A DNA stretch of 55,345 nt from Marinobacter litoralis (GTDB taxonomy: Bacteria; Pseudomonadota; Gammaproteobacteria; Pseudomonadales; Oleiphilaceae). The stretch is taken from assembly GCF_003336705.1 (NCBI RefSeq), contig NZ_QMDL01000006.1, positions 1 to 55,345 of the forward strand. The letters are read 5' to 3'. Within the stretch, counting starts at the first letter, position 1, and the number at the start of each line of letters is the position of its first letter. The notes below the pieces were generated by a model. It had not been told where the DNA came from. It did no database searches and worked only from the letters and a program-made list of their open reading frames with translations. This document shows, one piece after another, positions 1 to 8,632 of this stretch. The position numbers and the translations under genes were made by a program.

Positions 1-383
1 CGGATAGCGGCTGTTGGTGCTTAGTGAACGGTGTAAGGTCCTGAAACTATAGCACTTTCAGCCGCTTTCTTTTATCCCCTCATGAGAAATCCGGGTTAGG
101 GACACCATCAGGTTGTCCAACTGATTGGGTCCACCTCAAGGATAGTGAAACAAAGCTCGTTGTAAGCAGGTCTATTGTTGAGGTCGGAAGCTGTGTAGAA
201 GTGATTTCACCCGATGATTCTGAAATTGAGCTCTTGAGAAGGCTCGCGCCTGATCAATGCGTGTCGGGATTCGAATGACTGCCAGGTAGAGCTGACATCT
301 ACTGACAAAGTCGCAACATTTGTCAGATCTGTTTCTGTCCTGCACTGGATTAATCTGCTCCTGTTCTTACAGGAGACGATTAG
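1..383. other. 5' intergenic region, no supported gene
   Basis: No convincing gene is visible here. One plus-strand frame is open from about 45 to 278 but has no ATG and no recognisable domain, so I do not call it. The only clear structure is the inverted repeat at 302-326, described separately. The first 44 bases could hold the end of an upstream gene outside the window. Confidence 0.5.
302..326. promoter_or_regulatory. Inverted repeat upstream of the ClpP-like lipoprotein gene
   Basis: CTGACAAA (302-309) and TTTGTCAG (319-326) are perfect 8-base inverted arms separated by 9 bases, about 58 bases before the start codon at 384. The symmetry and position fit a dimeric regulator site. The neighbouring RstA-like response regulator is a candidate, but that family usually binds direct repeats, so the binding protein is unknown. 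Confidence 0.35.
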
Positions 384-2144
384 ATGAACTTTTTTCGACG
401 CACGTTATTCAACCGCAAGTTACTTATGCTGGTCCCGGCGCTGGTCGCTGCTCTGGCGCTGGGTGCATGTGGTGGCTCGTCCAGCAATGAACGCTCTGAA
501 CCGGTGAGTGAGCACAAGAGCCCATTGTTTTCGGTTCGGGGTGACTGGGCCATTATGAATGGTGAGATCACCAGCAAGATCGTTGATCAGTTAAACGCAC
601 TGGTGGCCGAGAATCCGCAGGTTAGGACCATTGTGATGCAAAATGTTCCTGGCTCCCTTGACGATGAAATGAACCTTAAGGCCGGGTTGCGATTGCGTGA
701 ATTGGGGCTAAATACCTATCTGCCACCGGGCAGCCAGATTGCTTCCGGCGGCGTGGATCTGTTTTTAGCTGGCAAAGAACGCATTGCCGCACCCAATGTG
801 CTGATTGGCGTGCATTCCTGGGCCGGTGGCGGGGTGACTGATGCCAGCACTCTGGATCGTGATCACCCGGGCCATAAGATGTTTCTCGATTATTATCAGG
901 CATTGGGAATCGACCCGGACTTTTACTGGTTCACCATCACGGCCGCCAATGCCGACAATATCCATTGGATGAGTGTGGATGAGCGCCAGCGCTTTGGCAT
1001 TACAACGCGTGCAGCCAACGACAAAGAGCTGAATATGATTACAGCTCATGCGCAGAACAATCGTGAGCTGAAAGCTTTGTTTACTCAGTACACTTGGATC
1101 GATAGCCCCAATAATAAGCCGATTCACATTTTTGCCGCCAGCGACGTGTCTACGCAGCAGATTGTCAAAGCGCGTTCAGTGATGGGCCACTACCTTTCCA
1201 ATGAGCAAGGGGTACTGAACAAAAATGCCATGGCCAATAAATTGGCTGATCAACAGGCTGGTCTGTTTATGTTTGCCAAAGAGGCAGATGCTCAAGCGGC
1301 CTTTGACGGTGATTTTGGCGAATTACCGCTGGCGCAACACGGCCAGGACTTAAGTGCGACAGAGGTGTTTGTGGAGGGTGACGTTCGTTATATGAATCGC
1401 AAGCCTCCCGTCGCACGTGACGCGACTTACGAGGAGGTTCTGCATTTGGTACAGGGCCACGGGTTGGCAGTGGCTGAACCGGCATTGCAACAACGCATCG
1501 TGGCGCAAGCCAACCGGGCGCTGCAAAGTAAGAGCTGGAGGCCGTCTCAGGACGACATCAATGAGTGGAGCGCGGAACTTGACGACAATGGCTACACCTC
1601 ACTGAATTATGAGTACCTGGCTGCTGCCGTTGAGGGTTATTATGGGCTTTGGGGGCATGCAGACTCAGGTCTCGACGGTTATGCCGGGATTAACCGAGCA
1701 CGACAGAAGCAGCGTGACCCTGGTGGTCTGGCGTTGATCGAGGAAGTATGGCCATCCACCATTGTGACCATGATGCCAATCAGCCCGGATTTCCCGGCTG
1801 GCGAGACCTTTTCTCTGGCATTCGATGCCAAGGTCGATTACACCCATCAAAGCCAGTTTCTGCGGCATGTGTCTTTGACGGGCCGTAACAGCAGCAACAT
1901 TCGTGGCAATGATTACAACAACGTACTGCAAGGCAATGCCGGCAACAACCGCATTGACGGTGCCGCTGGCTCCGAGGACACGGTTCTCATGAAAGGCTTG
2001 CGGCGTGAGTATCAGCTGAAGGCGACAGATGGCGCCTGGCAGATCAAGGACATTGTTGCTGATCGTGATGGTATCGACACCCTGGTTAACATTGAAAAAG
2101 TCCAGTTTACCGACCAGGTGCTGAAGCTCTCTCGGCCACGCTGA
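384..2144 (+). CDS. Lipoprotein with ClpP/crotonase-like fold and C-terminal RTX-like segment
   Basis: The 586-residue product begins with a lipoprotein signal (LGAC, Cys29), so it is probably anchored in the envelope. Residues about 50-210 resemble periplasmic ClpP-fold proteins: a PGS segment (89-91) where ClpP-type enzymes have an oxyanion-hole loop, a candidate nucleophile in ASGG (Ser121), and a His in GVHSW (His144). Residues about 500-533 hold Gly/Asn/Asp-rich RTX-like repeats (IRGND, LQGNAGNN, IDGAAG) and a tail like that of serralysin-type exported proteins. A good ribosome site (AGGAG) precedes the ATG. A two-component system follows 75 bases downstream. No substrate can be inferred. 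A serine hydrolase or protease role is family-level inference, and the acidic member of a catalytic triad was not located. Confidence 0.65.
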   Translation: MNFFRRTLFNRKLLMLVPALVAALALGACGGSSSNERSEPVSEHKSPLFSVRGDWAIMNGEITSKIVDQLNALVAENPQVRTIVMQNVPGSLDDEMNLKAGLRLRELGLNTYLPPGSQIASGGVDLFLAGKERIAAPNVLIGVHSWAGGGVTDASTLDRDHPGHKMFLDYYQALGIDPDFYWFTITAANADNIHWMSVDERQRFGITTRAANDKELNMITAHAQNNRELKALFTQYTWIDSPNNKPIHIFAASDVSTQQIVKARSVMGHYLSNEQGVLNKNAMANKLADQQAGLFMFAKEADAQAAFDGDFGELPLAQHGQDLSATEVFVEGDVRYMNRKPPVARDATYEEVLHLVQGHGLAVAEPALQQRIVAQANRALQSKSWRPSQDDINEWSAELDDNGYTSLNYEYLAAAVEGYYGLWGHADSGLDGYAGINRARQKQRDPGGLALIEEVWPSTIVTMMPISPDFPAGETFSLAFDAKVDYTHQSQFLRHVSLTGRNSSNIRGNDYNNVLQGNAGNNRIDGAAGSEDTVLMKGLRREYQLKATDGAWQIKDIVADRDGIDTLVNIEKVQFTDQVLKLSRPR

Positions 2145-2162
2145 GACCTCAGACCGTTGAGT

Positions 2163-2196
2163 GATGTCCATCACGGCACTGCAGTTGATGGACATC
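2163..2196. repeat. Perfect 10-bp inverted repeat between lipoprotein and response regulator genes
   Basis: GATGTCCATC (2163-2172) and GATGGACATC (2187-2196) are exact inverted arms with a 14-base spacer, lying between the lipoprotein stop and the response regulator start. There is no T-run after it, so a standard terminator is unlikely. It could be an mRNA hairpin that sets relative expression or an operator for the downstream genes. Confidence 0.45.
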
Positions 2197-2219
2197 CGAT
2201 TTAAGAAGGACCGGTACTA

Positions 2220-2915
2220 ATGAGCGCTGATATTCATCTGCTGGTGGTCGAAGACGATGCTGAAATCAGCCGGCTGTTAACGGTTTTTCTGCAAACCGAA
2301 GGCTATGTTGTGGATGTTTGCCAGCGGGGGGATCAGGCTCCGTTACGCGTACGCCAGTCGCCACCCGATCTGATCATTCTCGACATTCTTCTGCCCGGTC
2401 AGGACGGGTTGCAGGTGTGCCAGCAAATTCGCGCGTTTTATGATGGCCCGGTGCTGATGCTGACCGCCTGCGACGACGATATCTCGGAGCTGACCGCATT
2501 TCGCAGTGGCGCGGATGATTATGTGCGCAAACCCATTCGGCCCGATGTCTTGCTGATGCGAATTCAGGCGCTTCTGAAGCGTTGCACCAGCCGTCGCCCG
2601 ACGGTGAACGAATACCGCAGTGGGCCGTTGAGGATTGTACCGGGCCGGCGCGAGGTGCTGCTGAACGACAAGGTGATCGAGATTCAGAGTGCCGAATTCG
2701 ACTTGCTGGAGTTGCTGGCCCGGCACCAGGGGCAGGCCGTCAGCCGTGATCGTTGCTTCCGGGCATTGCGGGGGATTGATTACGACGGCAGTGATCGTTC
2801 CCTGGATATGCGCATATCGTCTCTGAGAAAGCGCCTGGCAGACTCAGAATCGCCACGCATTATCAAAACCGTTCGCGGTGTGGGTTACATGTTGGCAAAC
2901 GATGAAACCCGTTAG
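2220..2915 (+). CDS. OmpR-family response regulator, RstA-like
   Basis: This 231-residue protein has an N-terminal receiver domain (acidic pocket EDD at 11-13, phospho-acceptor Asp55 in LDILLPG, conserved Lys104) and a C-terminal winged-helix domain ending in IKTVRGVGYML. The stretch around RGIDYDGSDRSLDMRISSL resembles what I recall of E. coli RstA. It should bind DNA when phosphorylated by the sensor kinase encoded immediately downstream with a 14-base overlap. The start has a clear ribosome site (AAGAAGGA). The upstream lipoprotein gene may belong to the same transcript or be a target. No target is shown by sequence. Confidence 0.9.
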   Translation: MSADIHLLVVEDDAEISRLLTVFLQTEGYVVDVCQRGDQAPLRVRQSPPDLIILDILLPGQDGLQVCQQIRAFYDGPVLMLTACDDDISELTAFRSGADDYVRKPIRPDVLLMRIQALLKRCTSRRPTVNEYRSGPLRIVPGRREVLLNDKVIEIQSAEFDLLELLARHQGQAVSRDRCFRALRGIDYDGSDRSLDMRISSLRKRLADSESPRIIKTVRGVGYMLANDETR

Positions 2916-4248
2916 TTTTTTCTGGTATCTGTATGGCGTGGTAGCACTGGCTCTGGTGCTGACGGTAGCGGTGTTGTTTTTTACCATCAATTATCTTGAA
3001 AACCAGAGTGACTGGCAGGACTTTGCCCGTGATGTTGAGCGAAGTGTGCGTGTGGCCGAGGCCCAGTGTCGGAGCCAACAGCTAAGCAACCCCTGTGTTC
3101 AGAGCGTGGTTAATGATCACGGCTTCGACGTTATCGCTTATCTGCAATCCGATGCCCGTGCAGGTGCATCGGCCAACGCCGGTTCGGTAATCGGTGAGTG
3201 GCAGGGCGATGACCTGACCATCTCGGTGTATCGGTACTTTGATGGTTTTCAGGCAAGTCTTCGCAATCAGGCACAAGCCTACTGGGTACGTGACAGCGAA
3301 CAACATCTGCAAGAGGCCGAGACTGACGGTTTTCCGCTGGAGGTTCTGGCAACCGCGCTGCTGGTGACCCTGCTGCTATTGCTGAGTATTGGCGTGTTTT
3401 TGCTTTGGCCGGTGAAACGTTTATTGGGCTGGATAAGCCAGTTGCGAGAAGCCACCGATGCGTTGGCCTTGGGAGACTACTCGGTTCGGATTCCGACCAT
3501 TGCTGTACATCCTTTTTACCAGTTGGCCAATCGTTTTAATCGGATGATTGGCCTTATCCAGACGAACCTGGAAGAAAAACGACTGCTGGCCAATGCCATG
3601 GCACATGAAATGCGCACACCACTTAGTCGTGTCCGTCTGGCCCTGGCATTGTTGCAGCGTTACCAGCCACAAGACGACAGTCATGCTGCTTTGCTCCAGG
3701 ATCTTGATCGTTACATAGATGAGCTGGAAAACGTCACCAGCAACAGCCTTCAGCTTGTGCGGCTCCAAAACAGTGAGATCAATTGTCAGAGGCTGGACCT
3801 GAAGGCTTGGGTGGAACAGAAACTGAGATTACGCCGGGGCAGAACATCCAGTCTGAGTTGGGAGTTTGAGTTGCAGCCCGCGGAGATCACCACAGACGAA
3901 CATTTTCTGCATTTGATTATCGACAATCTTCTGAATAACGCAGAGCAATACGCCAGGTCCCGTGTGGCGGTGACACTGGGGGTTCACAACGGGCGGTTGC
4001 AACTGTCGATCAGCGATGATGGCCCGGGCATTGCCGAGGAATTACGGCAACAGGCATTGCAGCCTTTTAGCCGGCTCGATCCAAGCCGAGACCGGCGCTC
4101 GGGCGGTATTGGCCTGGGCTTGGCGTTGGTGAATACCGGATGTCAGCGCCTTAATGTTCACCTGTCGATGGCCAGTGCCCAGCCGGGGTTGCGGGTTGTT
4201 CTGATTTTCCCGATCGGGAACAAGCAGATAGCCAGTGTGCCTGAGTGA
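2902..4248 (+). CDS. Membrane sensor histidine kinase, RstB-like
   Basis: The 448-residue kinase has two membrane segments (about 8-30 and 147-170) bracketing a periplasmic sensor region of roughly 115 residues, then a HAMP region, the dimerisation/phosphoacceptor box (NAMAHEMRTPLSR, His235), the N box (DNLLNNAEQYA) and G boxes (DDGPGIAEE, GGIGLGLALV). The SRLDPSRDRRSGG segment is typical of RstB-like kinases. I chose the ATG at 2902 rather than the upstream in-frame start at 2878 because it begins a membrane helix directly and gives a compact overlap with the response regulator gene, implying translational coupling. The periplasmic domain contains two cysteines (residues 56 and 65); the signal sensed is unknown. 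Confidence 0.88.
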   Translation: MKPVSFFWYLYGVVALALVLTVAVLFFTINYLENQSDWQDFARDVERSVRVAEAQCRSQQLSNPCVQSVVNDHGFDVIAYLQSDARAGASANAGSVIGEWQGDDLTISVYRYFDGFQASLRNQAQAYWVRDSEQHLQEAETDGFPLEVLATALLVTLLLLLSIGVFLLWPVKRLLGWISQLREATDALALGDYSVRIPTIAVHPFYQLANRFNRMIGLIQTNLEEKRLLANAMAHEMRTPLSRVRLALALLQRYQPQDDSHAALLQDLDRYIDELENVTSNSLQLVRLQNSEINCQRLDLKAWVEQKLRLRRGRTSSLSWEFELQPAEITTDEHFLHLIIDNLLNNAEQYARSRVAVTLGVHNGRLQLSISDDGPGIAEELRQQALQPFSRLDPSRDRRSGGIGLGLALVNTGCQRLNVHLSMASAQPGLRVVLIFPIGNKQIASVPE

Positions 4249-4296
4249 AGTGAGCTAAAAAATAGATCTCCCCGTCTTAAAGAACATGGAACCCTA

Positions 4297-4310
4297 ATGG
4301 TATCTGCCAG
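4297..4310. promoter_or_regulatory. Putative AEP-regulator operator (copy 1, upstream of the GntR gene)
   Basis: ATGGTATCTGCCAG is one of four related palindromes in the window with consensus CTGGTATA-N2-CCAG. This is the most degenerate copy. It lies about 137 bases before the GntR regulator start at 4447, which would suit autoregulation. Confidence 0.5.
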
Positions 4311-4446
4311 ATTTCGGTGTCAGGATATTTTGGCGGGGAATCATTGCAACTAGGTGACCGTTGGATTTCAAGTAACTTGGGGGTGTCACAATGCTGCATT
4401 AAACTGCAGTTATGCTCTCTCGTTTTTCGATACGGAGTTTTGTTAC

Positions 4447-5178
4447 ATGCCAGAGAATATCGCCACCTCAGAGGCCGGCTCGCCTCTGTATTTGCGTGTC
4501 AGGGATCAGCTGGCTGAGCAGATAGAGCGGGGAGAGGTGACGGCGAACATCAAGCTGCCCTCGGAGCGGGTTCTTGCCGAACGTTTTGAGACCACGCGAG
4601 TAACAGCACGGCTTGCGCTGGCTCAGTTGGAAGCAGAAGGGCGTATATATCGCTCCAACCGAAGGGGGTGGTTTGTGTCCCCACCGCGCCTGATCTACAA
4701 CCCTACGGAAGATTACAGTTTTTCGGACAATGCTGTTACCCAAGGGCGTCTCCCCCGAACGGAGACGCTTGAGGTTCGCTGCACTGTTGCCTCGGCTTGG
4801 CTGGCGGGTAAGACAGGTCTTGAGACTGGGGATCCGGTGGTGCTGGTCCGGCGCCGACGTTACCTGGATGAGCGGCCGGTGCTGGTGGAAAACATCTATC
4901 TCAACTCCCGTCACCTCCCGGGCATCAAAGGTTTTGATTTCAATCGCTCTCTGTGGAAGCTTCTGCGCGATCAATACAGCGTTGATTTGGTTCAGAAGAA
5001 GATTGAAATGTTTCCCACTGCGCTGGTGGATCCTCAGGCATCCGCGCTGAGCGTCAATGCCGGTACCGCAGGACTGTGCGTGAATCGCTGTAGCCGGGAC
5101 GCTGCCGGGGTTTTTGTGGAGTTTGACGAGGAGTTCTGGCTTCACGACACCCTCAGTATTCAGGTGAATGTGGCTTGA
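4447..5178 (+). CDS. GntR/HutC-family regulator of 2-aminoethylphosphonate genes
   Basis: The 243-residue product has an N-terminal GntR winged helix (SPLYLRVRDQLAEQIERGE, then LPSERVLAERF and TRVTARLALAQLEAEG) and a C-terminal UTRA effector domain (about 90-240) including VLVENIYLN. The ATG at 4447 is chosen because it has a GGAG site 9 bases upstream, while the in-frame start at 4354 would add 31 residues unlike the family. The gene lies directly before the AEP degradation operon and close to palindromes of the type CTGGTATAGACCAG. I recall the GntR-family PhnF operator of Mycobacterium smegmatis as TGGTATAGACCA, which matches well. Its inducer is probably AEP or a derivative, by inference from the neighbours. 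Confidence 0.85.
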   Translation: MPENIATSEAGSPLYLRVRDQLAEQIERGEVTANIKLPSERVLAERFETTRVTARLALAQLEAEGRIYRSNRRGWFVSPPRLIYNPTEDYSFSDNAVTQGRLPRTETLEVRCTVASAWLAGKTGLETGDPVVLVRRRRYLDERPVLVENIYLNSRHLPGIKGFDFNRSLWKLLRDQYSVDLVQKKIEMFPTALVDPQASALSVNAGTAGLCVNRCSRDAAGVFVEFDEEFWLHDTLSIQVNVA

Positions 5179-5235
5179 GTCTGCTCGTTATTTCGTCATC
5201 TATCCTTCATTAAACTGTCATAACTTCCCGTGATA

Positions 5236-5249
5236 CTGGTCTATACCAG
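5236..5249. promoter_or_regulatory. Putative AEP-regulator operator (copy 2, FAD-phnW-phnX operon)
   Basis: CTGGTCTATACCAG is a perfect 14-base palindrome ending 17 bases before the start codon of the FAD oxidoreductase gene. It probably overlaps the promoter or transcription start, which suits repression by the neighbouring GntR protein. Confidence 0.75.
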
Positions 5250-5266
5250 ATAAGTGGGGAGTTGCC

Positions 5267-6499
5267 ATGTCCATTGCCAATCATCCAGATGTCGTCGTCA
5301 TTGGCGGCGGCATCCTGGGATGTTCCATTGCCAGTTATCTCAGCCAACAACCCGGCCTGACCGTCACCGTCATTGAGCGCGGAGGACTGGCCGAGCAAAC
5401 CACCAGTCAAGCAGCCGGCCTGTTGACCAGGATTCGTCCGTCCTCAGGTCTGACCGCACTGGCGACCGAGACCTTTGAAGCCATCGACCGGCTAGAGCAG
5501 GACGCCGTTACGCCACTGCCAATTCAGCGGGCGGGCAGTTTGCAGGTTGCTGCTTCCGCGTCAGGGCATTGTCAGCTCGAGATTCTGGCCCTCAGAGCAT
5601 CCGAATTTGGACGGCACACCGAATGGCTTGATAACTCCGAAGCGGAAAAATTGTCTCCTTGGCTGGCTCTGGAGGAGGGGACTCGGGCCCTGTTTCTCCC
5701 AGACGATGGTTATATCGACCCGTATGCCTTGTGCATGGCATACGCTCGTGCGGCCCGGCGTAACGGTGTTCGATTCCTCTTGCACCACGAGGTGACGGAG
5801 CTGGTTGGGTCTGGGGAGCGTGTTACAGGTGTTCGGCTGTCGACTGACGATACGGTTCAGGCAGGATTAGTGATAGATGCCGCAGGTCCCTGGAGCACGG
5901 CGCTGGCGCATCAACAGGGTATCAACCTGGCGATGGCACCAATTCGAAGTCATTACTGGATTTCTGCGCCTCACCCGAGAATTGCTAACGGTGCTCCTAT
6001 GACCATTCTGCCCGACAGCGGCGCCTACGCACGCCCAGAAGTAGGCGGCCTGCTGTTCGGGCTGCGTGATAGCCGCGCCGTTTACGCCCAACCGGACGCT
6101 CTCCCCGATAGCCTGCATGGTTATCGCTTCGATGTCGATCCGACTGGCGATGAGGCCCTGGAAACAGGCTATCCGGCATTTCAGCGTCAATGCCCGGTAC
6201 TCGAAGAGCTGACCCTCGCCCACTACATCAGCAGCATTTCTAGCTATACGCCGGACAGTGCGCCGCTGATCGGAGCGATGCCCGGTGTGGGTGGATTCCT
6301 CGCGGCTACCGGGTGTTCGGGGGCTGGTGTTGGTCTGTCGGGAGGTATTGGGCGCCTCGTATCAGATTTGGTGTCCGGTCAGACCCCTTTTGTTTCTATC
6401 AACGATTTCAGGCTGGATCGGTTTGGCCCAGTCGATTCTTTTGATGCCACTTTTATCCAACGCTGTGCCGAGGCTCGCGCCCGTAAGCGTTCCGGTTAA
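5267..6499 (+). CDS. DAO-family FAD-dependent amine oxidoreductase of the AEP operon
   Basis: The 410-residue protein has the FAD-binding dinucleotide fold at the N terminus (VVIGGGILG, residues about 10-18), a second FAD contact (IDAAGPWS, about 205) and the C-terminal DAO signature (SYTPDSAPLIGAMPGV, then AATGCSGAGVGLSGGIG). It is first in an operon with phnW (18-base gap) and phnX. DAO-type oxidoreductases of this kind recur beside AEP genes and have been proposed to act on modified substrates such as N-methyl-AEP. That makes oxidative dealkylation or deamination of an N-substituted AEP the best guess, but the substrate is inferred from context only. A strong GGGGAG ribosome site supports the start. 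Confidence 0.8.
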   Translation: MSIANHPDVVVIGGGILGCSIASYLSQQPGLTVTVIERGGLAEQTTSQAAGLLTRIRPSSGLTALATETFEAIDRLEQDAVTPLPIQRAGSLQVAASASGHCQLEILALRASEFGRHTEWLDNSEAEKLSPWLALEEGTRALFLPDDGYIDPYALCMAYARAARRNGVRFLLHHEVTELVGSGERVTGVRLSTDDTVQAGLVIDAAGPWSTALAHQQGINLAMAPIRSHYWISAPHPRIANGAPMTILPDSGAYARPEVGGLLFGLRDSRAVYAQPDALPDSLHGYRFDVDPTGDEALETGYPAFQRQCPVLEELTLAHYISSISSYTPDSAPLIGAMPGVGGFLAATGCSGAGVGLSGGIGRLVSDLVSGQTPFVSINDFRLDRFGPVDSFDATFIQRCAEARARKRSG

Positions 6500-6517
6500 T
6501 TACCACGGAGATTACCT

Positions 6518-7669
6518 ATGATTGAGAAAGACCCTTACCTACTTACCCCTGGCCCGTTGACCACCAGCTTGACAGTCAAGCAGGCGATGCTTCGGGACTG
6601 GGGTTCCTGGGATGGTGATTTCAATGGCATGACCGCACAAGTGTGTCAGCGATTGCTGGAGGCGGCCGGCGGCGAGCAAAGCCACGTTTGTGTACCGGTG
6701 CAGGGCAGTGGCACCTTCGCTGTTGAAGCGGTCTTAGGGACGTTGATAGCCCCAGATAGCCACACCCTCGTGCTGATGAACGGCGCTTATGGCAAGCGGA
6801 TAGGTCAGATTTTGGATTACCTGGATCGGCCGTACTTGAGCATCGACAAAGGCGACTATGAACCCCCGCGCGGCGATGAAGTGGCCGCATTCCTGAGTGC
6901 TCACCCCGAGGTGGCCCAAGTTGTGGTGGTCCATTGCGAAACCAGCTCCGGAATCCTCAATCCGATTGAGGAGATTGCGGAAGTTTGTGAGCAGGCGGGT
7001 ACCCGGTTGATCATTGATAGCATGAGTGCATTCGGAGCCTTGCCCGTGAGCGTCGCAGCATTGCCCTGTGCAGCGCTGGTGTCATCCGCAAACAAGTGCT
7101 TTGAAGGTGTGCCCGGATTCGGCTTCGCAATCATTGAGCGGTCGTTGTTGGAAGGCGCTCAAGGCCGTTGTCACAGTCTGTCGCTGGATTTATATGAGCA
7201 GTGGCGCTACATGGAAAAAAACGGTCAGTGGCGGTATACACCGCCGACCCACGTCGTAGCCGCGTTTCTGCAAGCGCTGAAAGAGCATGAGGCTGAAGGC
7301 GGAGTGGCGGGGCGTTTGACCCGGTATACCCGCAACCGGAACCGGCTGGTGGCTGGCATGCGAGAGCTGGGTTTCCAGACTTTGCTAGCCGACGAGTGGC
7401 TTTCTCCGATTATTACGACCTTTTTGTCACCGGGCGCGTCAACGTTCGACTTCCGCCAGTTTTACGATGAGATCAAGCACCAGGGTTTTGTCATCTACCC
7501 TGGCAAGCTCACGGTTACTGACAGCTTCCGAATTGGCTGTATTGGCCAGCTGTTTGATGAGCAAATGGACGACGTTATTTCTGCGGTGGCCAATGCCTGC
7601 AAAAATATGGGGCTGACACTGCCTGTGCCACCTCCTGTCTTGACCCCTGATAACCTTAAATCCGACTGA
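6518..7669 (+). CDS. phnW: 2-aminoethylphosphonate--pyruvate transaminase
   Basis: PhnW transfers the amino group of AEP to pyruvate, giving phosphonoacetaldehyde and alanine. The 383-residue protein begins LLTPGPL, as PhnW and related class V aminotransferases do. It carries the cofactor-binding Asp167 (IIDSMSAFG) and the PLP Schiff-base Lys193 in [15 protein letters not shown]. Length and motifs are those of a full enzyme. It sits between the FAD oxidoreductase and phnX with good ribosome sites and short gaps, so the three are probably one transcript under the palindrome at 5236. Its product is the substrate of the next gene. Confidence 0.95.
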   Translation: MIEKDPYLLTPGPLTTSLTVKQAMLRDWGSWDGDFNGMTAQVCQRLLEAAGGEQSHVCVPVQGSGTFAVEAVLGTLIAPDSHTLVLMNGAYGKRIGQILDYLDRPYLSIDKGDYEPPRGDEVAAFLSAHPEVAQVVVVHCETSSGILNPIEEIAEVCEQAGTRLIIDSMSAFGALPVSVAALPCAALVSSANKCFEGVPGFGFAIIERSLLEGAQGRCHSLSLDLYEQWRYMEKNGQWRYTPPTHVVAAFLQALKEHEAEGGVAGRLTRYTRNRNRLVAGMRELGFQTLLADEWLSPIITTFLSPGASTFDFRQFYDEIKHQGFVIYPGKLTVTDSFRIGCIGQLFDEQMDDVISAVANACKNMGLTLPVPPPVLTPDNLKSD

Positions 7670-7679
7670 AGGAGTTGTT

Positions 7680-8507
7680 ATGTACCGTTATACCCGTTCG
7701 TACACCGGGCCTGTACAGGCCATCATTCTGGATCTTGCCGGCACGTGTGTGGACTTTGGCTCGTTGGCACCGATTCAAGCGTTTCTCACACTGTTTGAAT
7801 CCGAAGGTCTTTCGCTGACGGAGGCAGAGGCCCGTGAGCCGATGGGCACCGAAAAGCGAGAGCACATCCGGCAACTGCTGGCGATGCCTCGGATTCAGCG
7901 GCAATGGCAGGATCGCACTGGCGCCGCGCCGACCGAGGAAGATGTTGAGCGACTTTATCACGCTTTTGTACCGTTTCAGGTCCAGGCGATTGCGGAACGC
8001 TCTGAGTTGATTCCTGGAGCCTTGAATCTGCAGGCATTTGCTCGCGACCATGGCATCAAGCTGGGCGTTAATACGGGCTACAGTCGAGAGATGGTTAACG
8101 TGATGCTACCGGAGCTTCGTCGTCAGGGTTTTGAACCTGAGAGCGTTGTCTGTGCCACCGAGGTACCTCAGGGTCGCCCGGCGCCGTATATGAGCTTTTG
8201 CAATGCCATGGAGCTGGGGGCGACTGCCGTTCAAGGTTGCGTAAAAGTGGACGATACCGCCACCGGCATTGAGGAAGGGTTGAATGCGGGAATGTGGACG
8301 GTTGCTGTGGTGGCTTCGGGGAATGCCGTGGGTTTGTCGCAGTCGCAGCTTGAACAGCTGGATGATGACGAACGGGCTCAGTGTCTTCGTGTAGCGCACC
8401 AAAAAATGGCTCTCACGGGTGCTCACTATCTTATTGATTCCATTGATGAGCTGCCGGAGGTTGTCGCGAATATTCAGGAGCGGATTGAGGCTGGCGACCG
8501 CCCCTGA
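7680..8507 (+). CDS. phnX: Phosphonoacetaldehyde hydrolase (phosphonatase)
   Basis: PhnX cleaves the C-P bond of phosphonoacetaldehyde to acetaldehyde and phosphate. It is a HAD-superfamily enzyme of 275 residues. The nucleophile Asp18 is in LDLAGTCVDFGS (LDWAGT in many relatives), the Schiff-base lysine is Lys59 in PMGTEKREHIR, and the late metal-binding motif is KVDDTATGIEEG. All key residues are present. An AAGGAG site lies 6 bases before the ATG and only 10 bases separate it from phnW. With PhnW it completes the two-step route from AEP to acetaldehyde, yielding phosphate, carbon and nitrogen. Confidence 0.95.
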   Translation: MYRYTRSYTGPVQAIILDLAGTCVDFGSLAPIQAFLTLFESEGLSLTEAEAREPMGTEKREHIRQLLAMPRIQRQWQDRTGAAPTEEDVERLYHAFVPFQVQAIAERSELIPGALNLQAFARDHGIKLGVNTGYSREMVNVMLPELRRQGFEPESVVCATEVPQGRPAPYMSFCNAMELGATAVQGCVKVDDTATGIEEGLNAGMWTVAVVASGNAVGLSQSQLEQLDDDERAQCLRVAHQKMALTGAHYLIDSIDELPEVVANIQERIEAGDRP

Positions 8508-8579
8508 TTGGCCACTCAGAAATCGTCACAGCACTGTCACGATAATGACATCCAGGGTCGTTATCGTGGTGGTGAAGCT

Positions 8580-8593
8580 CTGGTATAGACCAG
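8580..8593. promoter_or_regulatory. Putative AEP-regulator operator (copy 3, transporter operon)
   Basis: CTGGTATAGACCAG is a perfect 14-base palindrome and the reverse complement of the copy at 5236. It ends 39 bases before the GTG start of phnS, so the transporter genes likely have their own regulated promoter after phnX. Confidence 0.75.
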
Positions 8594-8632
8594 AAATTGA
8601 TGACTTATTCAATCTACGACGAGGATCGCCAC

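Noticed and set aside
45..278. Plus-strand open frame of about 78 codons near the window start
   Set aside because: No ATG, no ribosome site and no recognisable domain; too short to support without a homology search.
8597..8632. Upstream ATG as the phnS start
   Set aside because: It lies just after the operator, lacks a ribosome site and would put 12 polar residues before the signal peptide.
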